A stretch of 64,000 bases of DNA from assembly GCF_042662125.1 (NCBI RefSeq), contig NZ_JBHSXL010000009.1:496001-560000 (forward strand). Direction: 5' to 3'. This stretch comes from Halopenitus salinus (GTDB lineage Archaea > Halobacteriota > Halobacteria > Halobacteriales > Haloferacaceae). Position 1 is the first letter of the stretch. Each line of letters begins with the position of its first letter. Below the pieces are notes generated by a model that saw nothing but the letters and a program-made list of their open reading frames with translations, searched no databases and was not told the origin of the DNA. A program made the position numbers and the translations under genes. This document shows, in pieces, positions 1 through 8,107 of the stretch.

Positions 1-1655
1 GGGTCGTTCTCGATGTAGTCGCGGTCGTAGAGCTTCTCGAGGGCGTTGTGTCGCGTCGCCTTCGTCCCCAGCCCGCGCGACTCCATCTCCTCGATCAGCC
101 GGGACTGGCCGTACCGCCGCGGCGGCTGCGTCTCCTTGGCCTCGACGCGACGTTCGGAGAGCGCGAGCGTCTCGCCCTCCTCGACGTCGGGGACGATCGT
201 CTCGCTCGCGGAGCCGTAGGGGTAGACCTCGTGGTAGCCGGCCTCGAGGAGCCGCTTGCCGTTCGCCTTCAGCCGGAGGCCGCCGTCGGCCGCGAGCGTC
301 GGCTCCGCGCCGTCCACGGCCGCCTCGGGGTCGCGGAGCGCGGCCCGAGCGTCGGCCCGGGAGGCGATCGTCGTCGCCTCGCCGTTCGCGAGCGCGAGGA
401 CCCGGAGGTGCTCCCAGGTCGCCGCCGGTGCGCACGTCGCGAAGAAGCGCCGCACGACGAGCTCGTAGACCTCCCACTCGTCGTCCGAGAGGTCCGACCG
501 CGAGGGCAGCTCGCCGGTCGGGTGGATGGGCGGGTGGTCCGTGGTCTCCTCGTCGCCCTCAGTCGCCTCGATCGTCTCCCGTTCGAGCAGCGAGGACGCC
601 TCCTCGGAGAACCCGCTCTCGAGGAACGCCTCGAGCAGCTCACGGGGGTCGAGGTCCTCCGGGTACACCGTGTTGTCGGTCCGCGGATAGGTGATGTAGC
701 CGGCGGTGTAGAGGTCCTCGGCGATCGACATCGCGCGCTGGGCGGAGTAGCCGAGCGACCCGGCCGCGCGGATGAACTGGGTCGTGTTGAACGGCGCTGG
801 CGGCTCGTCGCTTCGGGTTCGACGGCGGACGTCGTCGACGGTCGCCCCGCCGGCGGCCTGAAGGGCCTCGGAGAGCGTCTCGGCGACGTCGCCGTCCCAG
901 ACGCGCTCGGCCTCGTTTCCGTCGGCGTCGAGCAGGAAGTACTGGGCCTCGAAGGCGTCCGCGTCCTCCTTCTCGAGGTCCGCGAACAGCTCCCAGTAGG
1001 ACTCGGGGTCGAACGCCCGGATCTCTCGTTCGCGATCGACGATGAGTTTGAGCGTCGGGCCCTGCACCCGTCCCACCGAGATGAAGTCGTCGCCGAGCTG
1101 GCCGGCCGAAAGCGAGAGGAACCGCGTGAGCGCCGCCCCCCACATCAGGTCGATCACCTGGCGGGCCTCGCCCGCGGCCGCCAGGTCGAAGTCGATCTCG
1201 TCGGGCTCGGCGAAGGCGTTCTTCACCTCGTTTTCGGTGATCGACGAGAACCGGACGCGGTCGACCGGGACGTCCTCGTTCACCTCGCGGACCAGCTCGT
1301 AGGCCTCCTTGCCGATCAGCTCGCCCTCCCGGTCGTAGTCGGTCGCGATGGTGACCCGCGAGGCGTTCCTCGCGAGCCGGCGGAGGGCCGCGACGATGTT
1401 CTCCCGCGTCGGGTCCTTGCTCACCGGCGCGTCGATGAGTTCGACCGGCTCGACGTCGCGCCAGTCGTCGTACTCCGGCGGAAAGTCGACCTCGACGACG
1501 TGGCCCGACAGGCCGATACACCGCTTTCCGCCCCACTTGTAGACGTTGACGCCGTTCATCCGCTCGGACTCCGCGGACTCCCCGCTCAGGATGTCCGCGA
1601 TCCGCCTGGCGGCGTTCTCCTTTTCGGTGATGATCAACTCGGGGCCGCGACTCAT
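1..1655 (-). CDS. topA: DNA topoisomerase I (type IA), partial at window edge
   Basis: Type IA topoisomerase, which relaxes negatively supercoiled DNA through a 5'-phosphotyrosine intermediate. The first 551 residues are visible; the C-terminus, where zinc-binding domains are usual, lies off the left edge. The N-terminus is a TOPRIM domain (PELIITEKENAARRIA near residues 5-20, then ATDYDREGE near residues 104-112 with the metal-binding acidic residues). The active-site signature GYITYPRTDNT places the catalytic tyrosine near residue 323, close to its position in the E. coli enzyme. The ATG at 1653-1655 is the first in frame and has a TATA-like GTTTACGC about 28 nt upstream, as expected for a leaderless haloarchaeal gene. 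Nothing in the visible part is missing or unusual. Confidence 0.95.
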   Translation of the reverse strand, partial: MSRGPELIITEKENAARRIADILSGESAESERMNGVNVYKWGGKRCIGLSGHVVEVDFPPEYDDWRDVEPVELIDAPVSKDPTRENIVAALRRLARNASRVTIATDYDREGELIGKEAYELVREVNEDVPVDRVRFSSITENEVKNAFAEPDEIDFDLAAAGEARQVIDLMWGAALTRFLSLSAGQLGDDFISVGRVQGPTLKLIVDREREIRAFDPESYWELFADLEKEDADAFEAQYFLLDADGNEAERVWDGDVAETLSEALQAAGGATVDDVRRRTRSDEPPAPFNTTQFIRAAGSLGYSAQRAMSIAEDLYTAGYITYPRTDNTVYPEDLDPRELLEAFLESGFSEEASSLLERETIEATEGDEETTDHPPIHPTGELPSRSDLSDDEWEVYELVVRRFFATCAPAATWEHLRVLALANGEATTIASRADARAALRDPEAAVDGAEPTLAADGGLRLKANGKRLLEAGYHEVYPYGSASETIVPDVEEGETLALSERRVEAKETQPPRRYGQSRLIEEMESRGLGTKATRHNALEKLYDRDYIEND

Positions 1656-1778
1656 TGAGGTCCGGTAGGAAACTGCTCCGCGTAAACCTTTCGTGCCGGG
1701 GATTCGCGCTTTCGTGCCGGCCACTCGGACGGGATCCCGGATCGAACCCGCGGCCGAATATTGCGGTCGAACCCGCGC

Positions 1779-3050
1779 TCAGATCCCCTTGCCCATCAGG
1801 TGGCTTCGCAACACGTCGGGCGTCTTGACCCCGCTTTCTGTGTTGAGTAGGACGACCGTCTCGTCGCCGTCGAACCACCCATCCTCGGCGAGCGCCCACG
1901 CGCCGGCCGGGGCCGCACCGCCGGCAGCTCCCATCTCCAGCACCTCGTGTTGGGCGACCGCCACCGCGCTCTCGAGAATCTCGTCGTCGCTCGCGGTCAC
2001 GCCCCGTCCCCCGCTTTCGCGCACCGCCTCCACGGCCCACTCGCCCCCTTCGGGGTCCGCGATCTCCAGCTCGCCGCAGATCGTATCGGGCGTCCCCCAG
2101 GGCTCCGGGGCGTCGATTCCTCGCTCGATCGCGGCCGCGATCGGAGCACACCCCTCGGCCTGAGCCGCGACCAGCCGGGGTCGCTCGTCGATAACCCCGA
2201 GGGATTCCAGCTCGCGGAAGCCCTTCGCGATCCCGGCGAGGACCTCGCCGCTCGCCGTCGGGACCACGACCACGTCGGGCGCGTCCCACCCGAGATCGGC
2301 GGCGAGCTCGTATGAGACCGTCTTCGCGCCCTCGTGTCGAAACGGCGTGGAGAACTCCGAGAGGTCGGTGTAGTCGGTCGCGAGCTGTTCGTCGACGGCC
2401 GCGACGGCGTCCGGGTGGCGCCCGCCCACGACGCGCATCTCGCCGCCGTGAACGTTCGTCATCGCCTTGTTCGAGAAGGCGCACCGCGAGGGAACGAACG
2501 TGTACGATCGAAGCCCCGTTCGGCCCGCGTACGCGGCCATCGACTGACCGGCGTTTCCGGGTGAGGCACACACGAGCGGTTCGACGACCGGGCTCGAACC
2601 GGACCCGTCCGTCCCGGCGGTCCCCTCCCCGAGTCCCGCCACCGCCGACATCGCGACCGACAGGCCGCGATCGAGGACCGTCCCGGTCGGGTTTCGCCCC
2701 TCGTCCTTGAGGTACACCTCGTCGACGTCGAGCTCGTCGGCGAGACGCTCAGCGGCGACGAGCGGGGTCGATCCCTCACGAGCCGAGACGGCCGACTCGG
2801 CGGGAAACGGCAAGACCGCGTCGAATCGCCACAGTCCCGGCTTTCGCGAGTCGGTCGGCGGATCGTGTGGACGCGACGGATCGGCGTCGTTCGACGCGGC
2901 CTCACGGATCGCGTCCGGATCGATCGCGTCGAGGTCGTAGCTCGGATCGAGCGGTCCGCCGCAGTTCGAACAGCGTGCCGACGCCGCGAGCGCGTGGTCG
3001 CTTCCGCAGCCGCGACACGTCAGTCCCTCGAAGGCGTTGGTCGTCTCCAT
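1779..3050 (-). CDS. Threonine-synthase-like PLP-fold protein lacking the Schiff-base lysine
   Basis: A 423-residue protein of the threonine synthase / tryptophan synthase beta superfamily (fold type II). It starts with a zinc ribbon (CRGCGSDH, then CSNCGGPLD) as in archaeal threonine synthases. The loop that normally reads NPTGSFKDRG, with Lys forming the internal aldimine to PLP, reads NPTGTVLDRG here, so Leu replaces the catalytic Lys. The substrate loop SPGNAGQS is kept, but the glycine-rich phosphate loop (usually PTGGG) is altered to PTASGEVLAG. I chose the ATG at 3048-3050 because the zinc ribbon follows at once; an upstream in-frame ATG at 3161 would add an unlikely arginine/glycine-rich leader. 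An annotation pipeline would probably say threonine synthase (thrC), but the missing lysine argues against normal PLP catalysis. It may be a pseudoenzyme with a regulatory or binding role (inference). Confidence 0.85.
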   Translation of the reverse strand: METTNAFEGLTCRGCGSDHALAASARCSNCGGPLDPSYDLDAIDPDAIREAASNDADPSRPHDPPTDSRKPGLWRFDAVLPFPAESAVSAREGSTPLVAAERLADELDVDEVYLKDEGRNPTGTVLDRGLSVAMSAVAGLGEGTAGTDGSGSSPVVEPLVCASPGNAGQSMAAYAGRTGLRSYTFVPSRCAFSNKAMTNVHGGEMRVVGGRHPDAVAAVDEQLATDYTDLSEFSTPFRHEGAKTVSYELAADLGWDAPDVVVVPTASGEVLAGIAKGFRELESLGVIDERPRLVAAQAEGCAPIAAAIERGIDAPEPWGTPDTICGELEIADPEGGEWAVEAVRESGGRGVTASDDEILESAVAVAQHEVLEMGAAGGAAPAGAWALAEDGWFDGDETVVLLNTESGVKTPDVLRSHLMGKGI

Positions 3051-3185
3051 ACCGGCCCTTCCGGACGGGGCGACTAATCGCTTCCCGTCCGCGCCGAGGG
3101 GCCCCGTCGAGGATCCACGCCGTTCCCACGGAACCGGCAGTTCCACGGATCCGCGCTCCATCGACCGCTCGCTGCTTCTGTGGTC

Positions 3186-3986
3186 TCAGTGTTCCGGCAG
3201 CAACTCCGCGGGCGCGTCCGCCAGCCCGGCGAGCGCGTCGGCCTCGACGTGGTGGAGGTCGCCGGGGATCACGAGCAGGTGGAGCGGATCGCCGAAGTTC
3301 CGCTCGGCGAGCGCCGACAGTCGGTCGGCGGCGACGATCGAGTCGGGGCTGCCGGCCCGGGCGACCGCGACCGCGAGGACGTCCGCCCACTCGGTCGCGA
3401 GCAGGTCCGCGGCGTGGTCGGCCGACATGTACTCCTCGTGGTCCGGATCCGGCCCGCGCGGGCCCATTCCGACCTTGATGTCCAGATAGACGATGGTGTG
3501 GAGTCCCCGTTCGCGGTTGGCTTCGATCGTCTCGATCACGCTCTCCGGAACCGAGTCGCCGCCGTGGGCGTAGGGGAACGGGAGCGTGACGGCCTTCCCG
3601 AACCGGTAGTTCTGCAGGCCGGTCACGCCGGAGGCGGCCGACTGGGCGGTGACGCCGTGGATCACCCGCGTCTCGATGCCGCGCTCCTCGGCGCGGAGTC
3701 GCAGATCCGTGTGGGTGGTCGAGACCATCGTGTCGCCGGCGGTGAGGAAGGCGACGTCCGAGGTCTCGGCGGCGTTCAGGATCGGGTCGGGATCCTGCTC
3801 CACGCCCGCCCGGTCGCGGACCTCGATCTCGACCTCGTGGTACGCCTCGAGGTCCGCGACGTCGGCGCCGACGAGCCGACTCGTGTAGAACTCCGCGAAC
3901 GCGCGGTCGGACGCGCGGAGCGCCTCGCGCCCCTCGACGGTGATCGATCGCTCGTCGTGGAGCCCGAGGCCGATGAACGTGAGCAT
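3186..3986 (-). CDS. dphB: Diphthine synthase
   Basis: S-adenosylmethionine-dependent methyltransferase (Dph5 family, tetrapyrrole-methylase fold) that trimethylates the 3-amino-3-carboxypropyl-histidine of elongation factor 2 to make diphthine. The 266-residue length fits the family. The start MLTFIGLGLHDERSITVEG is the typical N-terminus, and the SAM-binding loop FLTAGDTMVSTTHTDL and the segment VIHGVTAQSAASGVTGLQNY are characteristic. ATG at 3984-3986 is preferred; a GTG six bases upstream is also in frame. Dph2, which acts earlier in the same pathway, is about 59 kb away in this window (61891-62934), so the two are not co-transcribed. Confidence 0.95.
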   Translation of the reverse strand: MLTFIGLGLHDERSITVEGREALRASDRAFAEFYTSRLVGADVADLEAYHEVEIEVRDRAGVEQDPDPILNAAETSDVAFLTAGDTMVSTTHTDLRLRAEERGIETRVIHGVTAQSAASGVTGLQNYRFGKAVTLPFPYAHGGDSVPESVIETIEANRERGLHTIVYLDIKVGMGPRGPDPDHEEYMSADHAADLLATEWADVLAVAVARAGSPDSIVAADRLSALAERNFGDPLHLLVIPGDLHHVEADALAGLADAPAELLPEH

Positions 3987-4095
3987 GCCCACGCTCGGAC
4001 GCGGAGGGGCTTATGGAGTCCGAAATCGTCGCTGTCGCTCGCCGCGACGATGGCGAGCCCAGACCGGACGTCCGGTTCGTTCCGCCGTGATCCGC

Positions 4096-5244
4096 CTACC
4101 GGCGTCCGTTCCGGCTCCGGATCCAGAGTACGACGAGCCCTCCCGCGAGGAAGAAGGGGAAAAGCGCCAGGAAGGCCAGGTTGTACCCGTATCCCTCCGC
4201 GAGGTACCCGATGTAGACCGGACCCGCGGACCCGAACAGGATGAGGATGCTCCGCGCCGCGCCGTAGTCCCCGCCCATGCTCGTGTCCGGGAAGTTGTCC
4301 ATCAAATAGGCGTTCAGCACCGGCGGGTAGCCGGTGATGCCGGCGGCGAGCAGGGCGGCGCCGAGGGCGACGAGCGGCGTCGATTCGGCAACGTAGAGAA
4401 CGGACAGGCCGACCGCCCCGCTGGCGGCCGCTCCAGCCGCGACGGTGAGATGGCGAAATCGGTCACCCAGGTTTCCGGCGACGATCCGGACCGCAGCACC
4501 GACGACGAAGAACGCGACGAAGAAGTTGTTGGCGAGCGTCGATGAGAACCCCTTGGCGAACTGGAGGAACGCCGGCAGGAACCCGAGCACCCCCTGGAAG
4601 ACGAGGCCCATCAGGATGTAGGCCACGATGATCCACCGGATCCGGGGCTCGCCGAGGATCCGACGGACCGTCCCCCGAACCTCGAAGGTGACCTCGGAGA
4701 CGTCGAGTTCGTACCGGCCACGGTGAAGGAAATGCATCCCCCCGATGACACAGACGAGCGCCGCGGCGACCGGCAGGAAGGCAACCCGCCAGGTCGCCAC
4801 GGCGAGTACTCCGATGGCGATCGCCCCGGAGAGGGCGCTGCCGATGTCGATCGAGGCGGTGTAGACGCCGAAGGCCTGCCCGCGGCGTTCCTCGAAGAGC
4901 GCGGCGAGTTGGGCGTACGAGGACGGCGAGAACAGGCCGCCACCGAGTCCCATGACCACGAGCCCGACCACGAATCCGGCGTACGTCGACGTCCCCAGGA
5001 GCGTGAGGAACCCGGCCGTAAGAAGCGTCATCGCACCGATCAGAACCGTCTTGTAGGAGAGTTGATCGGCCAGTCGTCCTCCGGGGTACTGGGTAACCGC
5101 GATCGCGACCCACATCGCCGACAGCGCGGTCCCCGCCTCCGCGGACGTGATGGCGAGATCCTCGATGATCGACGGGAGCAGCGGTCCGAAGATGTTCCGT
5201 CCCACGAACGCCGACGTCGTACCGAGCACGATGAGCAGCAACAC
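4096..5244 (-). CDS. MFS transporter with apparent N-terminal frameshift
   Basis: Major facilitator superfamily permease of about 380 residues with 12 predicted membrane segments and the loop-2 motif GGRLADQLSYKTV. The N-terminal text (TSAFVGRNIFGPLLPSII) resembles haloarchaeal multidrug/sugar-type MFS proteins; the substrate cannot be inferred. The open frame has only a GTG at 5244 to begin with. A better start exists in another frame: an ATG at 5294-5296 (MVTSDDEERLIGG) lies 26-34 nt below a TATA box (5321-5330). The two frames would join if one base were removed at the run of six C (5258-5263), giving a normal cytoplasmic N-terminus before helix 1. The gene may therefore really span 4096-5296 with a sequencing error or a true frameshift. 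Confidence 0.85.
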   Translation of the reverse strand: MLLLIVLGTTSAFVGRNIFGPLLPSIIEDLAITSAEAGTALSAMWVAIAVTQYPGGRLADQLSYKTVLIGAMTLLTAGFLTLLGTSTYAGFVVGLVVMGLGGGLFSPSSYAQLAALFEERRGQAFGVYTASIDIGSALSGAIAIGVLAVATWRVAFLPVAAALVCVIGGMHFLHRGRYELDVSEVTFEVRGTVRRILGEPRIRWIIVAYILMGLVFQGVLGFLPAFLQFAKGFSSTLANNFFVAFFVVGAAVRIVAGNLGDRFRHLTVAAGAAASGAVGLSVLYVAESTPLVALGAALLAAGITGYPPVLNAYLMDNFPDTSMGGDYGAARSILILFGSAGPVYIGYLAEGYGYNLAFLALFPFFLAGGLVVLWIRSRNGRR

Positions 5245-5320
5245 CCGTCCCGAGTATCCCCCCGATCAATCGCTCTTCGTCGTCGGACGTTACCATGTCG
5301 ACGACCTCTTTTTCACGATC

Positions 5321-5330
5321 GATTATAAAA
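5321..5330 (-). promoter_or_regulatory. TATA box for the MFS gene
   Basis: Read on the minus strand the bases are TTTTATAATC, 25-34 nt upstream of the ATG at 5296. That is the usual distance for a leaderless haloarchaeal transcript, and it supports 5296, not 5244, as the original start. Confidence 0.6.
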
Positions 5331-5557
5331 CGACGGGCGCACGCACCCGTTCCCGTGGGGAGTCCTCCCGTCGGAGATCGGTCGCACCGCAATCGGGCGA
5401 GATGGGTATCGGTCGATCCGCTCTGAGATGGTCAGGGGGTCAAAATACGGGTTTCTCCCTCTCTATGGGTGTTTTAACCGATCGATCCCATGACATACCG
5501 TACGGCCACTGGGCTGGATGCCAAACTTTGATTGACCCACCCCAGTATGCTCGTACG

Positions 5558-6544
5558 ATGGTTCAAGGTGACTCGATCGTTCAAATCGGCGTGATTCTCC
5601 TCTCCATACTGGGGCTGTGGATCGGCGCGCGACTCCTCGTCGATGCGGTCGTTCGGTTGGCTCGACGGTTCGGACTCTCGGACCTGACGATCGGACTGAC
5701 GATCGTCGCGATGGGAACGTCAACACCTGAGCTGGCGGTTTCGTTGGACGCTACCCTCAAGGGGTTTGGTGATCTCGCGGTCGCGAACGTCCTCGGATCG
5801 AACATCTACAATCTGGCGTTTATTCTGGGCGTGATCTCCCTGTTGAAGGTGATCCCGATCGCGGAATCGCTCGTTCATCGTGACGGCATCGCTCTACTGG
5901 CAAGCACTCTCATCGGTGGAATCGCGGTTTTCGATCTCCGGATCACGAGATTCGAAGGCGTACTCTTGGCGGGTACGTTCGTCGCCTATACGGCCTATCT
6001 GCTCCGCGCCAACCAGTCGGACTCGACGACATCCCCCGATCAGGCACCCGGAAACGGAGGGGTGGCCAGTTCAGTGACCGAACGTGTGGCCTTCCGCGGG
6101 CGTGATTTCGGCCTGCTCCTGGGTGGCCTAGCGCTGGTGCTGGTGAGCGGCGACTACATGGTGGTCGCCGCTTCGGAGTTGGCCCGCGGCGTCGGGATCT
6201 CCGAGTGGGTCATCGGCGGGACGATCGTCGCAGCGGGTACGTCGACGCCGGAGTTCGCCGTCTCGCTCGTGGCGATCCAACGGGGGAGCCTCGGCGTCTC
6301 GGTCGGAAACATCGTCGGCAGCAACATATACAATATCACGGGGATCCTGGGCGTTGCGGCAATCGTTCGTCCGCTCGTCGTGAGTGGCCTGGCGCTTGAG
6401 ACGTTAGCGTGGTTGGCCGGTGTCTCTCTACTGATGGTTGCTGCTCTTTGGACGAAACGAGAACTCTCTCGTGTGGAAGGTGCCTTCTTCACCACCTCCG
6501 AAATTGCTCGATGGATTCTGGGGCTACTCGGACTGGTCGGTTAG
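5558..6544 (+). CDS. CaCA-family Na+/Ca2+ exchanger
   Basis: A 328-residue membrane antiporter of the YrbG-type cation/calcium exchanger family, expected to exchange Na+ for Ca2+ across the cytoplasmic membrane. Two inverted repeats are clear: the first alpha repeat contains VAMGTSTPELAVS followed by LGSNIYNLAFILG, and the second contains VAAGTSTPEFAVS followed by VGSNIYNITGILG. The conserved acidic residue of each TSTPE motif is present. ATG 5558 is chosen because the first hydrophobic helix starts right after MVQGDSIVQ; the frame is open further upstream but the extension is not membrane-like. Base composition is visibly lower in GC than the neighbours, matching the toxin-antitoxin genes that follow. 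A second exchanger of this superfamily is at 57236-58279. Confidence 0.93.
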   Translation: MVQGDSIVQIGVILLSILGLWIGARLLVDAVVRLARRFGLSDLTIGLTIVAMGTSTPELAVSLDATLKGFGDLAVANVLGSNIYNLAFILGVISLLKVIPIAESLVHRDGIALLASTLIGGIAVFDLRITRFEGVLLAGTFVAYTAYLLRANQSDSTTSPDQAPGNGGVASSVTERVAFRGRDFGLLLGGLALVLVSGDYMVVAASELARGVGISEWVIGGTIVAAGTSTPEFAVSLVAIQRGSLGVSVGNIVGSNIYNITGILGVAAIVRPLVVSGLALETLAWLAGVSLLMVAALWTKRELSRVEGAFFTTSEIARWILGLLGLVG

Positions 6545-6598
6545 TTCACTCGTACTGGTAGCTGAACTCGATAACGTTTCGGGCGAAACGATGGGGAT

Positions 6599-6646
6599 GG
6601 GTAATAGTGAACAAGAGTTATTCTTCAGTGGGTAATAGTGGGTAAC
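6599..6646. repeat. Direct repeats upstream of the MazEF-like operon
   Basis: GGGTAATAGTG occurs at 6599-6609 and again at 6630-6640, exactly 31 bp apart (about three helical turns), and a partial third copy GGGTAAC abuts at 6640-6646, just before the antitoxin start. The position suits an operator for antitoxin or toxin-antitoxin autorepression (inference). Confidence 0.6.
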
Positions 6647-6649
6647 ATA

Positions 6650-6886
6650 ATGAAAGTCGACGCGCGGGATCTGCGGACGAACGAGACGGACGACAGGGGT
6701 CGAATCTACCTCGGGACGGAGTACGCCAACAAACGCGTCACGGTAGCCGTCGTGAATGTCGAATCCGATCGGCCGGATGACGAGGAACTGGCAGCCGCGT
6801 ATCGCGAGGCCTCTGAAAGTGCGGAAACGCTGGCCGAGGACTGGGATGGGGTGTCGGACGAAGCGTGGACTGGGCTGGATGAATGA
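6650..6886 (+). CDS. Probable MazE-like antitoxin
   Basis: A small acidic protein of 78 residues directly upstream of, and overlapping by four bases (ATGA), a MazF/PemK-family toxin. Its N-terminal part (DDRGRIYLGTEYANKRVTVAVV) looks like a short beta-rich DNA-binding swapped-hairpin segment of the AbrB/MazE kind, and the acidic C-terminal half is of the type that wraps the toxin. I assign the antitoxin role mainly by gene order. The ATG at 6650 is preferred over one four codons upstream because it starts MKVDARDL and lies just after the direct-repeat region. Alternatives: an uncharacterised AbrB-type regulator. Confidence 0.75.
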   Translation: MKVDARDLRTNETDDRGRIYLGTEYANKRVTVAVVNVESDRPDDEELAAAYREASESAETLAEDWDGVSDEAWTGLDE

Positions 6887-7236
6887 GCGAGGCAGTAGCG
6901 GTTCGCCGTGGAGACGTGGTCGTCGTCCGACTCGATCCCGCCGAAGGGCACGAGATGCGGAAGACTCGACCAGCGGTGGTCGTCCAGAACGACGTTGGAA
7001 ACCAAAACTCCAGTACGACCATCGTCGCGCCAGCCACTGGAACGCCCCGTGGCTACCCCTTTGAGGTGATCGTCGAAGCGGACGGTTCTCCGTTCGAAAA
7101 AGACTCCGCTATCCGTCTCGACCAGATTCGGGCCGTTTCCGTCGAAAAGCGGATTCACTCGGTCGCGGGACGTCTCGACGGAGAAACGATGAACGAAGTG
7201 GACGACGCGCTGAAACTGAGCCTCGGACTCGAGTGA
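6883..7236 (+). CDS. MazF/PemK-family endoribonuclease toxin
   Basis: A 117-residue protein with the hallmark MazF/PemK N-terminus: RRGDVVVVRLDPAEGHE, then KTRPAVVVQND. Family members are sequence-specific mRNA interferases with an SH3-like barrel; the Arg of the RGD segment and the RP dipeptide belong to the conserved active-site surface. The later segment PFEKDSAIRLDQIRAVS matches the second conserved block (a Ser/Asp and an RLDQIR strand). The start ATG overlaps the antitoxin stop codon, so translation is coupled. It is one of two toxin-antitoxin pairs within 1.5 kb. Confidence 0.92.
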   Translation: MSEAVAVRRGDVVVVRLDPAEGHEMRKTRPAVVVQNDVGNQNSSTTIVAPATGTPRGYPFEVIVEADGSPFEKDSAIRLDQIRAVSVEKRIHSVAGRLDGETMNEVDDALKLSLGLE

Positions 7237-7421
7237 ACACCGCCTGAACGTGACGCGCGCGGGATTTCAGCAAATCCTCCACGCGCTCGCCAAACACGTC
7301 GTAGAGCGGGGTAGTTCACACGGATGAATTCCACCATACAAGCTGCTGAAACGCCCCGTCGAACACCACTCGTCGAGGTTTGGTGGTAAAATTCTTTGTT
7401 CATGGTAACGTAGTATCCGAT

Positions 7422-7667
7422 ATGTCAACAGAGACGGACGGGCAGGGGCGGCTATACATCCCGAAAGAGGTGCGCGAGAAGTACGGCCAAAAATATCACA
7501 TCGTTATGTACGAGGACAGAATCGAGCTGATTCCGGTCGCAGACGACCCGCTCGCCGCTGTCCGCGAGGCGGCAGGCGAACTCCACGATGCATCCGTCGA
7601 GGAAATTCGGAAGGATATCGAGGCAGAGGCGAAAGACGAAGCTGAGGAAGCCGGCGGCGACGGATGA
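7422..7667 (+). CDS. VapB-like AbrB-family antitoxin
   Basis: An 81-residue protein whose N-terminus is a clear AbrB/SpoVT swapped-hairpin DNA-binding domain (DGQGRLYIPKEVREKYG, then YHIVMYEDRIELIPV). The C-terminal acidic helix (residues about 45-81) would bind the toxin. It overlaps the following PIN-domain gene by four bases (ATGA), the usual VapBC arrangement. ATG 7422 is preferred over an upstream in-frame ATG at 7380-7382 because the TATA-like GGTAAAATT lies about 30 nt before it and the AbrB domain begins within ten residues. Confidence 0.85.
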   Translation: MSTETDGQGRLYIPKEVREKYGQKYHIVMYEDRIELIPVADDPLAAVREAAGELHDASVEEIRKDIEAEAKDEAEEAGGDG

Positions 7668-8062
7668 CGGTGTACGTCGAGACGGATTTCCTGCTCGCAC
7701 TCGCCAAAGATACCGATTGGTTACAGCGTTCCGCAGAGGACGCTCTCACCGAATACGATGTCGAAACGTCACCGTTCTCGTATCTCGAACTCCTTCTCGC
7801 TCGGGAACGTTACGAGTTCGACTACGTTCCGCTGGTGGCGAACCTGCTCGAACTCGTCCCCGTGCGGGACGAAGAAGAGAAACAGGTCGTGCTGAAAGCC
7901 GTCAACTACTACGAGGGGGGGATGACGCCGTTCGATGCGTTCCACGCGGCGACTGCGGAAACGCGGGGGATGGACGTACTCTCATCCGAGAAAGATTATG
8001 AAGAGATCGAGGTAGAACGGGTCCCACTCGAACCGACCGATGAGGACAAATCGACGTACTGA
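7664..8062 (+). CDS. VapC-like PIN-domain ribonuclease toxin
   Basis: A 132-residue PIN-domain protein. Acidic metal ligands fall where expected: Asp8 in YVETDFLLAL, Glu42 in YLELLL, Asp91 in TPFDAFHAA and Asp111 in SSEKDYEEI. VapC proteins of this type are Mg2+-dependent RNases, often cleaving tRNA or rRNA loops. It is translationally coupled to the preceding AbrB-type antitoxin. The C-terminal tail after the PIN core is short and acidic. The gene is less GC-rich than the surrounding chromosome, suggesting horizontal gain together with the MazEF-like pair. Confidence 0.9.
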   Translation: MTVYVETDFLLALAKDTDWLQRSAEDALTEYDVETSPFSYLELLLARERYEFDYVPLVANLLELVPVRDEEEKQVVLKAVNYYEGGMTPFDAFHAATAETRGMDVLSSEKDYEEIEVERVPLEPTDEDKSTY

Positions 8063-8107
8063 TCGTTTAATACGTCGTTAGAATCCCTGAAACGCCTTTT
8101 TTATCGC

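Noticed and set aside
640..2571. Long minus-strand open frame of 643 residues in a shifted frame over the 5' part of topA and the thrC-like gene
   Set aside because: Arginine/glycine-rich text without any motif; the real genes in the region have strong family motifs. GC-rich genomes produce such shadow frames.
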